Below the pieces are notes generated by a model. The model was given only the letters and a program-made list of their open reading frames with translations, did no database searches and was not told the DNA's origin. 64,000 nucleotides of DNA from Clostridia bacterium. Lineage in GTDB: Bacteria; Bacillota; Clostridia; Oscillospirales; Ruminococcaceae. Made by a program: the position numbers and the translations under genes. The number at the start of each line of letters is the position of its first letter. Positions within the stretch are counted from its first letter, which is position 1. This document shows positions 50,358-58,341 of the stretch, in pieces. The stretch is from contig BNZN01000001.1 in the NCBI GenBank assembly GCA_026001145.1, forward strand, positions 1-64,000, given 5' to 3'.

Positions 50358-52967
50358 ATGAAGTGGACAAGTGTAAATGATTTGAGGGAACAATTTTTGA
50401 CATTTTTTGAAGAGAAAAATCACATAAGGATCGGCAGTTTTTCGCTTGTTCCTGAAGATGACAACAGCCTGCTCTTAATTAATTCGGGGATGGCACCACT
50501 GAAGAAATACTTCTTGGGGCAAAAGAAATGTGCCACAAATCGGATGACAAGCAGCCAAAAATGCATCAGAACGCCGGATATCGACAGGGTTGGAATTACA
50601 AGCAGACACGGGACTTTTTTTGAAATGCTCGGAAATTTTTCGTTCGGCGACTATTCCAAGAAAGATGCCATCACATGGGCATTTGAGTTTGTTTCTGAAA
50701 CGATAAAAATGCCACTTGAAAGGTTGTTCGTTACCGTTTATGAAGATGACGACGAAGCATATAACATCTGGGTGAACGAGATTAAAATTCCAAAAGATCA
50801 CATGGTAAGGTTGGGGAAAGACGACAATTTTTGGGAAATTGGAGCAGGACCCTGTGGTCCATGCACAGAGCTTTATTTCGACCGTGGGGAAGCATATGGG
50901 TGTGGCCAAGAAGGTTGCAAGCCTGGGTGTGATTGTGACCGCTTTGTTGAATTTTGGAACATTGTTTTTTCTGAGTTTAATTCTGACGGGGAAGGTAATT
51001 ACAAAGAATTAGAGCACAAAAATATAGATACCGGCATGGGGCTTGAACGACTTGCCTGCATTGTTCAAGGGGTTGATAACCTCTTTGAGGTAGATTCGGT
51101 CAAAAAAGTGATTGCCGCCGTTTGCGAAAAAACGGGCGGAAGCTATAACAGCAACGAAAAAGATGATGTTTCAATTCGAGTGATTACAGATCACATAAGA
51201 AGTAGTGTGTTCATGATTTCTGATCAGGTGATGCCTTCGAACGAAGGCCGCGGATATATTTTAAGACGGCTGCTTAGAAGAGCTGTAAGACACGGCAGAA
51301 AGCTTGGGTTGACCGATCCGTTTTTGTTCGAGTTGTGTGATGAAGTGATTGAGGGCAGCCGATTGGCCTACCCTGAGCTTGAGCAAAACAAAGCACACAT
51401 CAAAGATGTGATCAAAAGCGAAGAAGAAAAATTCAGAGAAACGCTTGACCAAGGATTGGAGCTTTTGAGCAACATCATAGCCAATCTTAAATCGAAGATC
51501 CTTCCCGGCGAGCTTGCCTTCAAGCTTTATGATACTTTTGGGTTTCCGCTTGAAATAATCGAAGAAATAACTGCAGAAGCCAGCATTAAAGTGGATAAAG
51601 CAGGATTTGACGAGTTGATGAAAAAACAGCGACAAACAGCAAGAGACGCCAGAAAAAAAACGGGTGATCTTGGCTGGCAACCAGATGATGTTGGCTTATT
51701 TAACGGAGTTGCGACATCTTTGTTCGTGGGTTATTCCAGCTTTAATGTTAAGACCAAAGTTTTAGCTTTGGCAAAAGATAATGCGCGGGTTGAAAGCGTG
51801 ACAGCTGGAGATGTTTGCACCCTGGTTGTTGCGCAGACGCCCTTTTATTCAACGAGCGGCGGTCAGGTGAATGACACAGGTTCAATTGTTGCCAAAAATG
51901 GCAGATTAGATGTTATCAACAGCCAAAAACTTGCAAACGGCCAGGTAGTTTTGACGGCATCGGTTGCAGAAGGAAAGCTTGATGTTAACGAAGAAGTCGA
52001 GTGCCAGGTTGATCTTGAGCGGCGCCAGGCAATATGCAAAAACCATTCGGCCTGTCACATCTTGCAGAAGGCACTCTGTGAAGTTTTGGGTGAACACGTG
52101 ACACAAGCAGGCTCTTATGTTGACGACAAACGGCTGCGATTTGATTTTACGCATTTCAAGGCATTGGACAAAGAACAACTTGCTGCCACGCAACAAAAAG
52201 TCAATGAAATTGTTTTTTCGGGGCAATCGGTAGATGTTAAGGAAATGCCGATTGAAGAAGCCAAACAGACGGGAGCAACTGCCTTGTTTGGAGAGAAATA
52301 CACAAACAACGTCAGGGTTTGTTTCATTGGAGATTATTCAATCGAGTTTTGCGGTGGAACTCACGTTTCGAATACTTCGCAGATTAACGTCTTTAAGATT
52401 ATTTCTGAGTCGTCAGTTGCCGCTGGTGTTAGGAGGATTGAGGCAACAACTTCTGCAAATGTGTTGGCGGTTGTTGACCAAAACGATGAGCTGCTCCAAA
52501 AGATTGCAGAATTGCTGAAAGTCAACGGAATCAGCGAAATTGAAAAGCGGCTTGATTTGACGTTGGAAGAACTGGCAAATGCAAATTCTGAAATTAAAAA
52601 GTTGCGTAACCAGAAGATTGGAACATTAGTTAGCTTACAAACCGAAAACGCAAGGCAGCTGAATGGCTTAAGCTTAGTAATACAAAAATTCGATGATACA
52701 AAACCGGAAGAACTTAGGCTTTTGTGTGATAAACTAAAATTAAAACTAACTGATTCTGTGATAGTCCTTGTTGCTTTGGGTGAACGAAACATCATTTTGG
52801 TAAATGTTGCTGGCAGAGCTCTGGAAAAATATGAAGCAGCGGACATAATGAAAAGAATCTGTGCTACACTAGGCGGCGGAGGTGGTGGCAAAAAAGAATT
52901 GGCACAAGGCAACATTTTAAAGATTCAAGGGCTCGAAGAAGAAGTGCTAAGAGTCTTGCAGGGGTGA
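50358..52967 (+). CDS. alaS: Alanine--tRNA ligase
   Basis: Charges tRNA-Ala and edits mischarged Ser/Gly. 869 residues, full length: class II catalytic domain (DNSLLLINSGMAPLKKYFLG, RHGTFFEMLGNFSFGDY, GMGLERLACIVQG), editing domain zinc motif (NHSACHILQKAL, then CGGTHVSNT) and C-terminal GGGGGGKKELAQG. GGAGG is 12-16 bases before ATG. No T-box was found in the leader, which instead contains repeat copy I. Confidence 0.97.
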   Translation: MKWTSVNDLREQFLTFFEEKNHIRIGSFSLVPEDDNSLLLINSGMAPLKKYFLGQKKCATNRMTSSQKCIRTPDIDRVGITSRHGTFFEMLGNFSFGDYSKKDAITWAFEFVSETIKMPLERLFVTVYEDDDEAYNIWVNEIKIPKDHMVRLGKDDNFWEIGAGPCGPCTELYFDRGEAYGCGQEGCKPGCDCDRFVEFWNIVFSEFNSDGEGNYKELEHKNIDTGMGLERLACIVQGVDNLFEVDSVKKVIAAVCEKTGGSYNSNEKDDVSIRVITDHIRSSVFMISDQVMPSNEGRGYILRRLLRRAVRHGRKLGLTDPFLFELCDEVIEGSRLAYPELEQNKAHIKDVIKSEEEKFRETLDQGLELLSNIIANLKSKILPGELAFKLYDTFGFPLEIIEEITAEASIKVDKAGFDELMKKQRQTARDARKKTGDLGWQPDDVGLFNGVATSLFVGYSSFNVKTKVLALAKDNARVESVTAGDVCTLVVAQTPFYSTSGGQVNDTGSIVAKNGRLDVINSQKLANGQVVLTASVAEGKLDVNEEVECQVDLERRQAICKNHSACHILQKALCEVLGEHVTQAGSYVDDKRLRFDFTHFKALDKEQLAATQQKVNEIVFSGQSVDVKEMPIEEAKQTGATALFGEKYTNNVRVCFIGDYSIEFCGGTHVSNTSQINVFKIISESSVAAGVRRIEATTSANVLAVVDQNDELLQKIAELLKVNGISEIEKRLDLTLEELANANSEIKKLRNQKIGTLVSLQTENARQLNGLSLVIQKFDDTKPEELRLLCDKLKLKLTDSVIVLVALGERNIILVNVAGRALEKYEAADIMKRICATLGGGGGGKKELAQGNILKIQGLEEEVLRVLQG

Positions 52968-52971
52968 TCTT

Positions 52972-53664
52972 TTGGAAATAGCGGGACTCGTACCAAATTC
53001 AACGGTGGATTACCCTGGGGTTTTGGCAGCTGTTTTGTTTGCAAGTGGTTGCAATATGGACTGTTTTTATTGCCACAACAGAAAACTTATTAACAAAACT
53101 TCGGAGTTAATCGCCGAGGATGCTGTTTTTGCTTTCTTGCAAAAACGAAAGGAGCTTTTGGATGGGGTGGTTATTTCCGGCGGAGAACCAACCATTCAAA
53201 AAGATCTGGTGACGTTTATCGAAAAAATCAAGAATCTAGGATATAAGGTTAAACTTGACACAAACGGGAGCGAACCAACCACTACCAGAAAGCTTCTTAC
53301 TGATAGCTTGTTGGATTATGTTGCAATTGATTACAAAGCTCCTTGGAGAAGATATAGAGAAATCTGCAGATATGTGGAAACCGAAAATGTACAGCAAACC
53401 TTAGAAATTTTGAAAAACAGCAAAATAAATTGGGAAGCAAGAACAACGATGTTGCCGCACATAACAAGGGAAGAATACATCGAGATGGCAAAAGGAATAT
53501 TTACGCTGCCGAAATATGTGATTAACCAATATCGCATTCCCAAAGTTTTTTTGGCAACAGACAAACCGAAAATGGAAGTTAAACCTTATTCAAAGGATTT
53601 TTTGTTGCAGATGGAAAAGGAAATAAGCGTGTTTCAACCGAACGTGACTCTGTGTGGTGTTTGA
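52972..53664 (+). CDS. Radical SAM protein, NrdG-like activase
   Basis: Probably activates anaerobic ribonucleotide reductase or a similar glycyl-radical enzyme. 230 residues with CNMDCFYCHN (C-x3-C-x2-C cluster motif), SGGEPTIQ, KLDTNGS and YVAIDYKAP, in the order seen in short NrdG2-type activases. No reductase gene is adjacent. The start is TTG 52972, with AGGGGTGA overlapping the alaS stop, so it is translated with alaS. Confidence 0.8.
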   Translation: MEIAGLVPNSTVDYPGVLAAVLFASGCNMDCFYCHNRKLINKTSELIAEDAVFAFLQKRKELLDGVVISGGEPTIQKDLVTFIEKIKNLGYKVKLDTNGSEPTTTRKLLTDSLLDYVAIDYKAPWRRYREICRYVETENVQQTLEILKNSKINWEARTTMLPHITREEYIEMAKGIFTLPKYVINQYRIPKVFLATDKPKMEVKPYSKDFLLQMEKEISVFQPNVTLCGV

Positions 53665-53692
53665 AATAACAAGATCATAGGGAGGGAATTTT

Positions 53693-54034
53693 GTGGAAGA
53701 TTGTGTTTTTTGTGACATTGTCAACAGGGAATTGAAAGCAAAGGTTCTTTATGAAAATGAGAGGGTAATGGCATTTTATGATCTTGTGTCGGTAGCTCCT
53801 GTCCACTTTTTGGTAATATCAAAAACGCATATTGTGGCTGCTAAAGCTATTGACAAGGAAAATAGCGGCGTTGTTGCAGAAATTTTTGAAGTTATTGCGG
53901 AGCTTGCAAAGAAACTTGAGCTTGTGGATGGCTTCAGAGTAGTCACAAACAGTGGCAAATTGGCAGGGCAAACGGTCAAACATTTGCATTTCCATGTTTT
54001 GGGTGGTCGTGTTTTTGAGTGGCCACCAGGTTAA
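53693..54034 (+). CDS. HIT-family nucleotide-binding protein
   Basis: Small Hint-like hydrolase of adenosine nucleotides with a lysine or other leaving group. 113 residues: CVFCDIVNREL with a CxxC pair, PVHFLVISKTHI and the histidine triad in GQTVKHLHFHVLGG. GTG start with GGGAGGG about 10 bases upstream. It follows the activase by 28 bases and is probably co-transcribed. Confidence 0.92.
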   Translation: MEDCVFCDIVNRELKAKVLYENERVMAFYDLVSVAPVHFLVISKTHIVAAKAIDKENSGVVAEIFEVIAELAKKLELVDGFRVVTNSGKLAGQTVKHLHFHVLGGRVFEWPPG

Positions 54035-54065
54035 ATAGCACTGCTTGGTCAAGATATTACGAGGT

Positions 54066-54094
54066 TTGACAAAAAAAGCAAAACATAGTACAAT
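54066..54094 (+). promoter_or_regulatory. Promoter of the intact toxin-antitoxin pair
   Basis: TTGACA (54066-54071), 17-base spacer, TACAAT (54089-54094). The antitoxin would be expected to bind here. Confidence 0.7.
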
Positions 54095-54127
54095 GTATTA
54101 CAAAAAAGCCGAAAGGAGCTGATTAAT

Positions 54128-54349
54128 ATGACGATTTCTTTGCGGTTGAGTGATGAAGACACGTGTATAATTCGTAGTTATGCAAAGCTCAAAAATCAAA
54201 CCATATCCGAAATTATGCGAGAGGCAATTTTAGAACAAATCGAGAGAGAGTACGACCTGCGAGCCTATGATGTTGCATTTCAGGAGTACAGAGAAAACCC
54301 GGTTACCTACTCGCAAAATGAGATTGAAAGAGAGCTTGGATTATCCTAA
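54128..54349 (+). CDS. Ribbon-helix-helix antitoxin
   Basis: 73 residues. N-terminal MTISLRLSDEDTCIIRSYAK is a ribbon-helix-helix strand and helix, followed by NQTISEIMREAILEQIE and an acidic tail (YRENPVTYSQNEIERELGL) expected to wrap the toxin. Stop and toxin start overlap (TAATG). The best-preserved toxin-antitoxin locus in the window. Confidence 0.85.
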   Translation: MTISLRLSDEDTCIIRSYAKLKNQTISEIMREAILEQIEREYDLRAYDVAFQEYRENPVTYSQNEIERELGLS

Positions 54350-54615
54350 TGTACAGGGTTAAATATACTAACAGAGCACGAAAGGCAATAGAAAAAATTG
54401 ACAAACACACAGCAAAATTACTACTCGCGTGGATACGAAAGAATTTGGAAGGTTGTTCTGACCCCTATCGCTGGGGGAGAGCGCTTGTTGGGAAGTCCGT
54501 GTCCGGAAAGTGGAGATATCGTATAGGGCAGTATCGTTTGCTTGTGTATATATGCAAACAAGACTTAACTATTGTGATATTAGATATTGGCCACCGTAAA
54601 GAGATTTATCGGTGA
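54349..54615 (+). CDS. RelE/ParE-family toxin
   Basis: 88 residues, RelE-type mRNA interferase fold: YTNRARKAIEKIDKHTAK at the start, GRALVGKSVSGKWRYRIGQY in the middle (basic surface), and the family end VILDIGHRKEIYR. Uninterrupted, unlike the hicA and yoeB loci at 5.5-6.4 kb. Whether it cuts RNA (RelE) or blocks gyrase (ParE) cannot be told from the sequence. Confidence 0.87.
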   Translation: MYRVKYTNRARKAIEKIDKHTAKLLLAWIRKNLEGCSDPYRWGRALVGKSVSGKWRYRIGQYRLLVYICKQDLTIVILDIGHRKEIYR

Positions 54616-54673
54616 ATTGTTTACCTGTTTTGTTGCGTACCGCTTAGTTAATTTGTGAGAAAAGAGAGATTAT

Positions 54674-55276
54674 ATGCAAGAATATTACACGTTAAAGGTT
54701 GCCGGATTGGAAAGAAAATTACCAATCTGCAGGGTTGATGAAGAAACTTCAATTGCCGCATTCATTATGTTTTCAGATACCGAGCTCACGGTGCGGTGTG
54801 CAGAAGAATTGGCACTTTTGGTGCCAGATTTCGACGTGATTGTCACAGCCGAATCCAAAGGAATTCCGCTTGCTTATGAAATGGCCAAGATAATGAAAAA
54901 AGAATATATGGTTGCAAGAAAGCACGCAAAACTATATATGCTTGCTCCTGTTGAAGTGCGTGTTAAGTCGATTTCAACCAAGAGTGTTCAGAGTTTGTGT
55001 TTGGATCTGCGGGATATGGAAAAGCTGGAAGGCAAAAGAATACTTATTGTGGACGATGTAATTAGCACAGGAGGGTCACTAAACGCCATCAAAGACCTGC
55101 TTGAGCAAACTGGTGGAACTGTCGTTGGGCAGGCTGCAGCTTTGGCAGAGGGTGATGCTATTGGTCGCAGTGACATAATATGCCTTGCCGAACTGCCGAT
55201 CATTAAAAATCGCAAGCCAGGGCCGTTGGGGAGCCCTAGGGGGATTTCGGAATGCTTGGAAAGCAAGCAGAAATAA
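54674..55276 (+). CDS. Purine phosphoribosyltransferase-like protein with an acquired C-terminus
   Basis: Type I phosphoribosyltransferase fold, about 175 residues of core: VTAESKGIPLAYEMAKIM, and the PRPP loop RILIVDDVISTGGSLNAI. Adenine or xanthine salvage is the usual annotation in related bacteria. After LPIIKNRKPGP the protein continues GSPRGISECLESKQK. The DNA of this tail (55246-55263) matches 18 bases of the interspersed element end (CGGAATGCTTGGAAAGCA), so the last codons come from a repeat fragment. Confidence 0.82.
   Translation: MQEYYTLKVAGLERKLPICRVDEETSIAAFIMFSDTELTVRCAEELALLVPDFDVIVTAESKGIPLAYEMAKIMKKEYMVARKHAKLYMLAPVEVRVKSISTKSVQSLCLDLRDMEKLEGKRILIVDDVISTGGSLNAIKDLLEQTGGTVVGQAAALAEGDAIGRSDIICLAELPIIKNRKPGPLGSPRGISECLESKQK
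55244..55270 (-). repeat. Fragment K of the interspersed element inside a coding end
   Basis: CGGAATGCTTGGAAAGCA is identical to the element ends in copies F (near 27262) and I (near 50203). It supplies the codons for ISECLESK in the phosphoribosyltransferase gene. Confidence 0.5.
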
Positions 55277-55295
55277 AAAACAAAAGGAGTATAAC

Positions 55296-55985
55296 ATGTT
55301 TGGATATTATGAATATGGTTCGCTTTATTGGGCTTCGATCATAGCTTTTGTTTTGTGTTTGATCGCAGAGATAAGGGTGAAGACCACCTTTAGCAAGTAT
55401 GACAAAATCAAAGGAAAATCTGGCACAACCGGCGCGGAAGTGGCAAAAACACTTCTGAGAATAGGTGGAATAACCAACGTTAAAGTAGAGTGTATTCACA
55501 AAAATCTTGGTGATCATTTTGATCCGACCACAAAAGTCATAAGGCTTTCTGAAAAGGTTTATGACGGAAGTTCGGTTGCGGCTCTTGGCGTGGCAGCTCA
55601 TGAAGTCGGGCATGCGCTTCAATATAATGAAGGGTATCTCCCGATTAGATTGCGAAACGGAATTTATCCCGTTGTGGCCTTCGGATCAAATGCTGCGATT
55701 CCTCTTTTTTTCTTGGGGCTGATCCTTTCGGCTGCCAATTTGATGCTTACCGGAATTATTTTGTTTGGGTGCGTTGCAATCTTTCAGTTCGTTACTTTGC
55801 CAACTGAAATTAATGCGAGCAACCGAGCACTTGAAGTTTTGAAAACGGCGAGAATTTTGGATGAAGAGGAAATTGGGATGGCATCGAGCGTTTTGAAAGC
55901 AGCAGCACTTACCTATGTTGCTGCTTTGGTCATGACAATTGTCAACCTATTGCGTTTTATTGACATGTTCAGAAGAAGGGATTAG
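55296..55985 (+). CDS. YugP-like membrane zinc metallopeptidase
   Basis: 229 residues: one N-terminal and three further membrane segments with the zinc motif AAHEVGHALQY (HExxH) after a cytoplasmic stretch containing HFDPTTKVIRLSE. ASNRALEVLKTARIL near the end is the family's third conserved patch (N/S-R-A-L-x-x-L). Substrate unknown in this family. Start: ATG 55296 with AAAGGAG 8-14 bases upstream. Confidence 0.85.
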   Translation: MFGYYEYGSLYWASIIAFVLCLIAEIRVKTTFSKYDKIKGKSGTTGAEVAKTLLRIGGITNVKVECIHKNLGDHFDPTTKVIRLSEKVYDGSSVAALGVAAHEVGHALQYNEGYLPIRLRNGIYPVVAFGSNAAIPLFFLGLILSAANLMLTGIILFGCVAIFQFVTLPTEINASNRALEVLKTARILDEEEIGMASSVLKAAALTYVAALVMTIVNLLRFIDMFRRRD

Positions 55986-56026
55986 TTTTTGGGCGGCAAG
56001 TACGTTGCCAGAAGGGGAAATAAAAA

Positions 56027-56689
56027 GTGATACCAGAAATAAACGGAAGGCTAAGAAGTCACATGATCAGAGTGCCAGAAGAAATCTGGCAGGTTCATGG
56101 GATTAAAATTTTTGGCAAATTGATCAGAGCCATAGTTTTTTCAACTGATATCGCCATAATAAAAAACATCAACGCAGATGCTGTGATCGCAGTTTATCCG
56201 TTCACGGCGCAGCCGGTGATTAACCAGGCAATAATAACGGCAGCCGATATCCCGGTATTTATTGGCGTTGGTGGTGGAGTCACTGGGGGACAGCGCGCCG
56301 TCAACATGGCTATGCAGGCGGAACACCAGGGCGCTCGCGGAGTAGTCTTAAATGTACCAACTAAAAATGAGGTTCTCAAAGCTGTATATGCAGTTGTGGA
56401 CATCCCCATTATTGTGACGGTGCTTTCATCAGACAAAGATATGATTAGGGAGCGGCTGGAATCGAATGTGGCCATTTTGAACGTTTCAGCAGGAGACAAA
56501 ACCCCGCAGGTTGTTAGTGAAATAAAAAATTCATTTCCACAAGCAGTGATTATGGCTACTGGCGGGCCAACACCAGAATCAATCAAAGAAACAATTGCGG
56601 CAGGAGCTGATGCAATAACTTGGACGCCACCGACGACAGCCCAGATATCCAAGGAAATGATGAAAAACTATAGGTATGAATATATTTGA
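56027..56689 (+). CDS. TIM-barrel protein of unknown substrate
   Basis: 220 residues of alternating beta strands and helices with phosphate-loop-like VFIGVGGGVTGGQRA and a C-terminal MATGGPTPESIKETIAAGAD, the standard (beta/alpha)8 phosphate site. Conserved in Clostridia as a small putative hydrolase or barrel protein; reaction unknown to me. GTG start with GAAGGGG 9-15 bases upstream. Runs in the same direction as yugP-like and CDF genes with short gaps. Confidence 0.65.
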   Translation: MIPEINGRLRSHMIRVPEEIWQVHGIKIFGKLIRAIVFSTDIAIIKNINADAVIAVYPFTAQPVINQAIITAADIPVFIGVGGGVTGGQRAVNMAMQAEHQGARGVVLNVPTKNEVLKAVYAVVDIPIIVTVLSSDKDMIRERLESNVAILNVSAGDKTPQVVSEIKNSFPQAVIMATGGPTPESIKETIAAGADAITWTPPTTAQISKEMMKNYRYEYI

Positions 56690-56709
56690 CGGAGGAGTGC
56701 AACAATCGA

Positions 56710-57849
56710 ATGGAAGAAAAACTTTTAAAGTTGTTTGGATCAAAAAAGTCCAAACGCGATGCATATATATTAATGGCCGGCAGTATAGGGATCTTAATGA
56801 ACCTGTTGTTGGTCGCAATAAAATGGATAATCGGAAATTCTGCAAACTCGGTCACACTGATCTCTGATGCCCTCAATAATCTGCTGGACGCAGGATGTTC
56901 CGTTATCGTGATAATTGGAACAAAGTTGGCCCAAAAATCCCCGGACGAAAAACATCCTTATGGTTACGGGAGAATAGAATATATCGCAGGGCTCGTTGTT
57001 TCTGTGGCGATTCTTGTGTGTGGCCTTAGTTTTTTGAAAAGGTCAGCACTTGCAATAATTCAGCCTCAAGAAGTTAGTTTTGATGTGCTTTCTATTGGGG
57101 GAATCCTGATTGCTATTGGTATCAAAATTTTTCTTTGGCGTTACAACAAAAAGGTAGAAATGAAAATCAACTCTCAGATGTTAAAAGCTGCAAGTGTTGA
57201 CGCATTGACAGATGTTACAATCTCTTTACTTACATTGGTTGTAGCGGTTGCTTCGTTGTTTTCGAATGTTAAGATTGATGGGTATATGGGAATCGTAGTT
57301 TCTTTGTTTGTTATGTATTCTGGTATGCAATTGATTAAAGAGACAGGCGGAAGTATAGTTGGCTCTAAAATTGAAAAATCTTTGGCAGACAAAATTTATC
57401 ATAAAGTTATGGAGCAAGATATAGTTAGCGGAGCTCATGATTTGATTTTGCATAACTACGGTCCTAACAGACACATCGGGTCGATAAATGTAGGGCTCGC
57501 AGATTCACTGACAGTCAAAGAAGTGGCCGATGTTTTTGTGAAACTCAAAAGCGAGATTGGTGAAGAATTTGGAATTTCAATGACACTAGGGGTTTATTCA
57601 ATCGATAACTATGATGAAAAAACGTTGAAGATGAAAAGCGAAGCGCAAGAAATCATTTTGGGGTTCGATAAGGTGATCAACATCCACGCATTCAGCATCG
57701 ATAAAAAAACAAAGATGATGTATTTCGATATAGTTCTTGACTTCGAAATTGCAGATGAAAAATGGCTTAAGCGCGACATCGAAAAGGCTCTCAAAGCGAA
57801 GTTCCCAAAATATGACATTATGATTCATGTTGACAGAGAATATACCTAA
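56710..57849 (+). CDS. Cation diffusion facilitator (CDF) transporter
   Basis: Exports divalent metal ions (Zn, Mn, Fe or similar). About 379 residues: six membrane segments, the HxxxD-type sites SDALNNLLDAG and SVDALTDVTIS, the loop DEKHPYGYGRIEYIAG, and a C-terminal cytoplasmic domain ending IMIHVDREY. Start choice: ATG 56710 (MEEKLLKLF); the TTG at 56686 is also open. Metal specificity is not visible. Confidence 0.92.
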   Translation: MEEKLLKLFGSKKSKRDAYILMAGSIGILMNLLLVAIKWIIGNSANSVTLISDALNNLLDAGCSVIVIIGTKLAQKSPDEKHPYGYGRIEYIAGLVVSVAILVCGLSFLKRSALAIIQPQEVSFDVLSIGGILIAIGIKIFLWRYNKKVEMKINSQMLKAASVDALTDVTISLLTLVVAVASLFSNVKIDGYMGIVVSLFVMYSGMQLIKETGGSIVGSKIEKSLADKIYHKVMEQDIVSGAHDLILHNYGPNRHIGSINVGLADSLTVKEVADVFVKLKSEIGEEFGISMTLGVYSIDNYDEKTLKMKSEAQEIILGFDKVINIHAFSIDKKTKMMYFDIVLDFEIADEKWLKRDIEKALKAKFPKYDIMIHVDREYT

Positions 57850-57871
57850 ACGATGAGGGGAGATAACAAAA

Positions 57872-58243
57872 ATGTTTAAGCACGATTATTTGGAGGAACA
57901 AATCGAAGTGATGGCCAAGACACTTGCGGCGGTTTTGTTTGGCTCAAGCGCACTGAAAAAAATCTTTAAGAAAAGCGATGAAGAAAACGAGGCGACTGAT
58001 CCTATTAATGACAGGTTGCTTGAGCTGACACTTGATAAGTTTTTGGCAAATGACGCGGTTGATAAGGCACGGGAGTTGCTAATCAGCACGGTTAAAGTAA
58101 GCCGTTCAGCTGGGCATTTAAAAATCGCATTAGAATTTTATAACAAAGCTTTGGAGCAGGGGAAACTTTCGAAGCAAGAAGTCGAGGCAGATCTTGCAGA
58201 AATCAGAAAGCATTACCCGGCAGATGAGGAGCCTCCCGGTTAA
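57872..58243 (+). CDS. DUF6483-like helical protein
   Basis: 123 residues, mostly helix: start HDYLEEQIEVMAKTLAAVLF, an acidic linker, then two helix pairs (DRLLELTLDKFLANDAVDKA, AGHLKIALEFYNKALEQGK) like a tetratricopeptide unit. This layout matches a Clostridia family of unknown function (DUF6483). It follows the CDF gene by 22 bases; GAGGGGAG precedes ATG. Confidence 0.6.
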   Translation: MFKHDYLEEQIEVMAKTLAAVLFGSSALKKIFKKSDEENEATDPINDRLLELTLDKFLANDAVDKARELLISTVKVSRSAGHLKIALEFYNKALEQGKLSKQEVEADLAEIRKHYPADEEPPG

Positions 58244-58255
58244 TATGGAAAGCCA

Positions 58256-58290
58256 AAAACACCTTAAGGACATGCTCCCTAAAGTGTTCT
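58256..58290 (+). terminator. Hairpin after the DUF6483-like gene
   Basis: AACACCTTA-GG paired with CC-TAAAGTGTT with two mismatches, followed by CTCATCATTC. Weak U content; it probably ends the 55.3-58.2 kb transcription unit. Confidence 0.35.
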
Positions 58291-58341
58291 CATCATTCAC
58301 GTAAAATTAGTCCTGCCGTCGTGCTTTGCAAGCTGTTGTGA

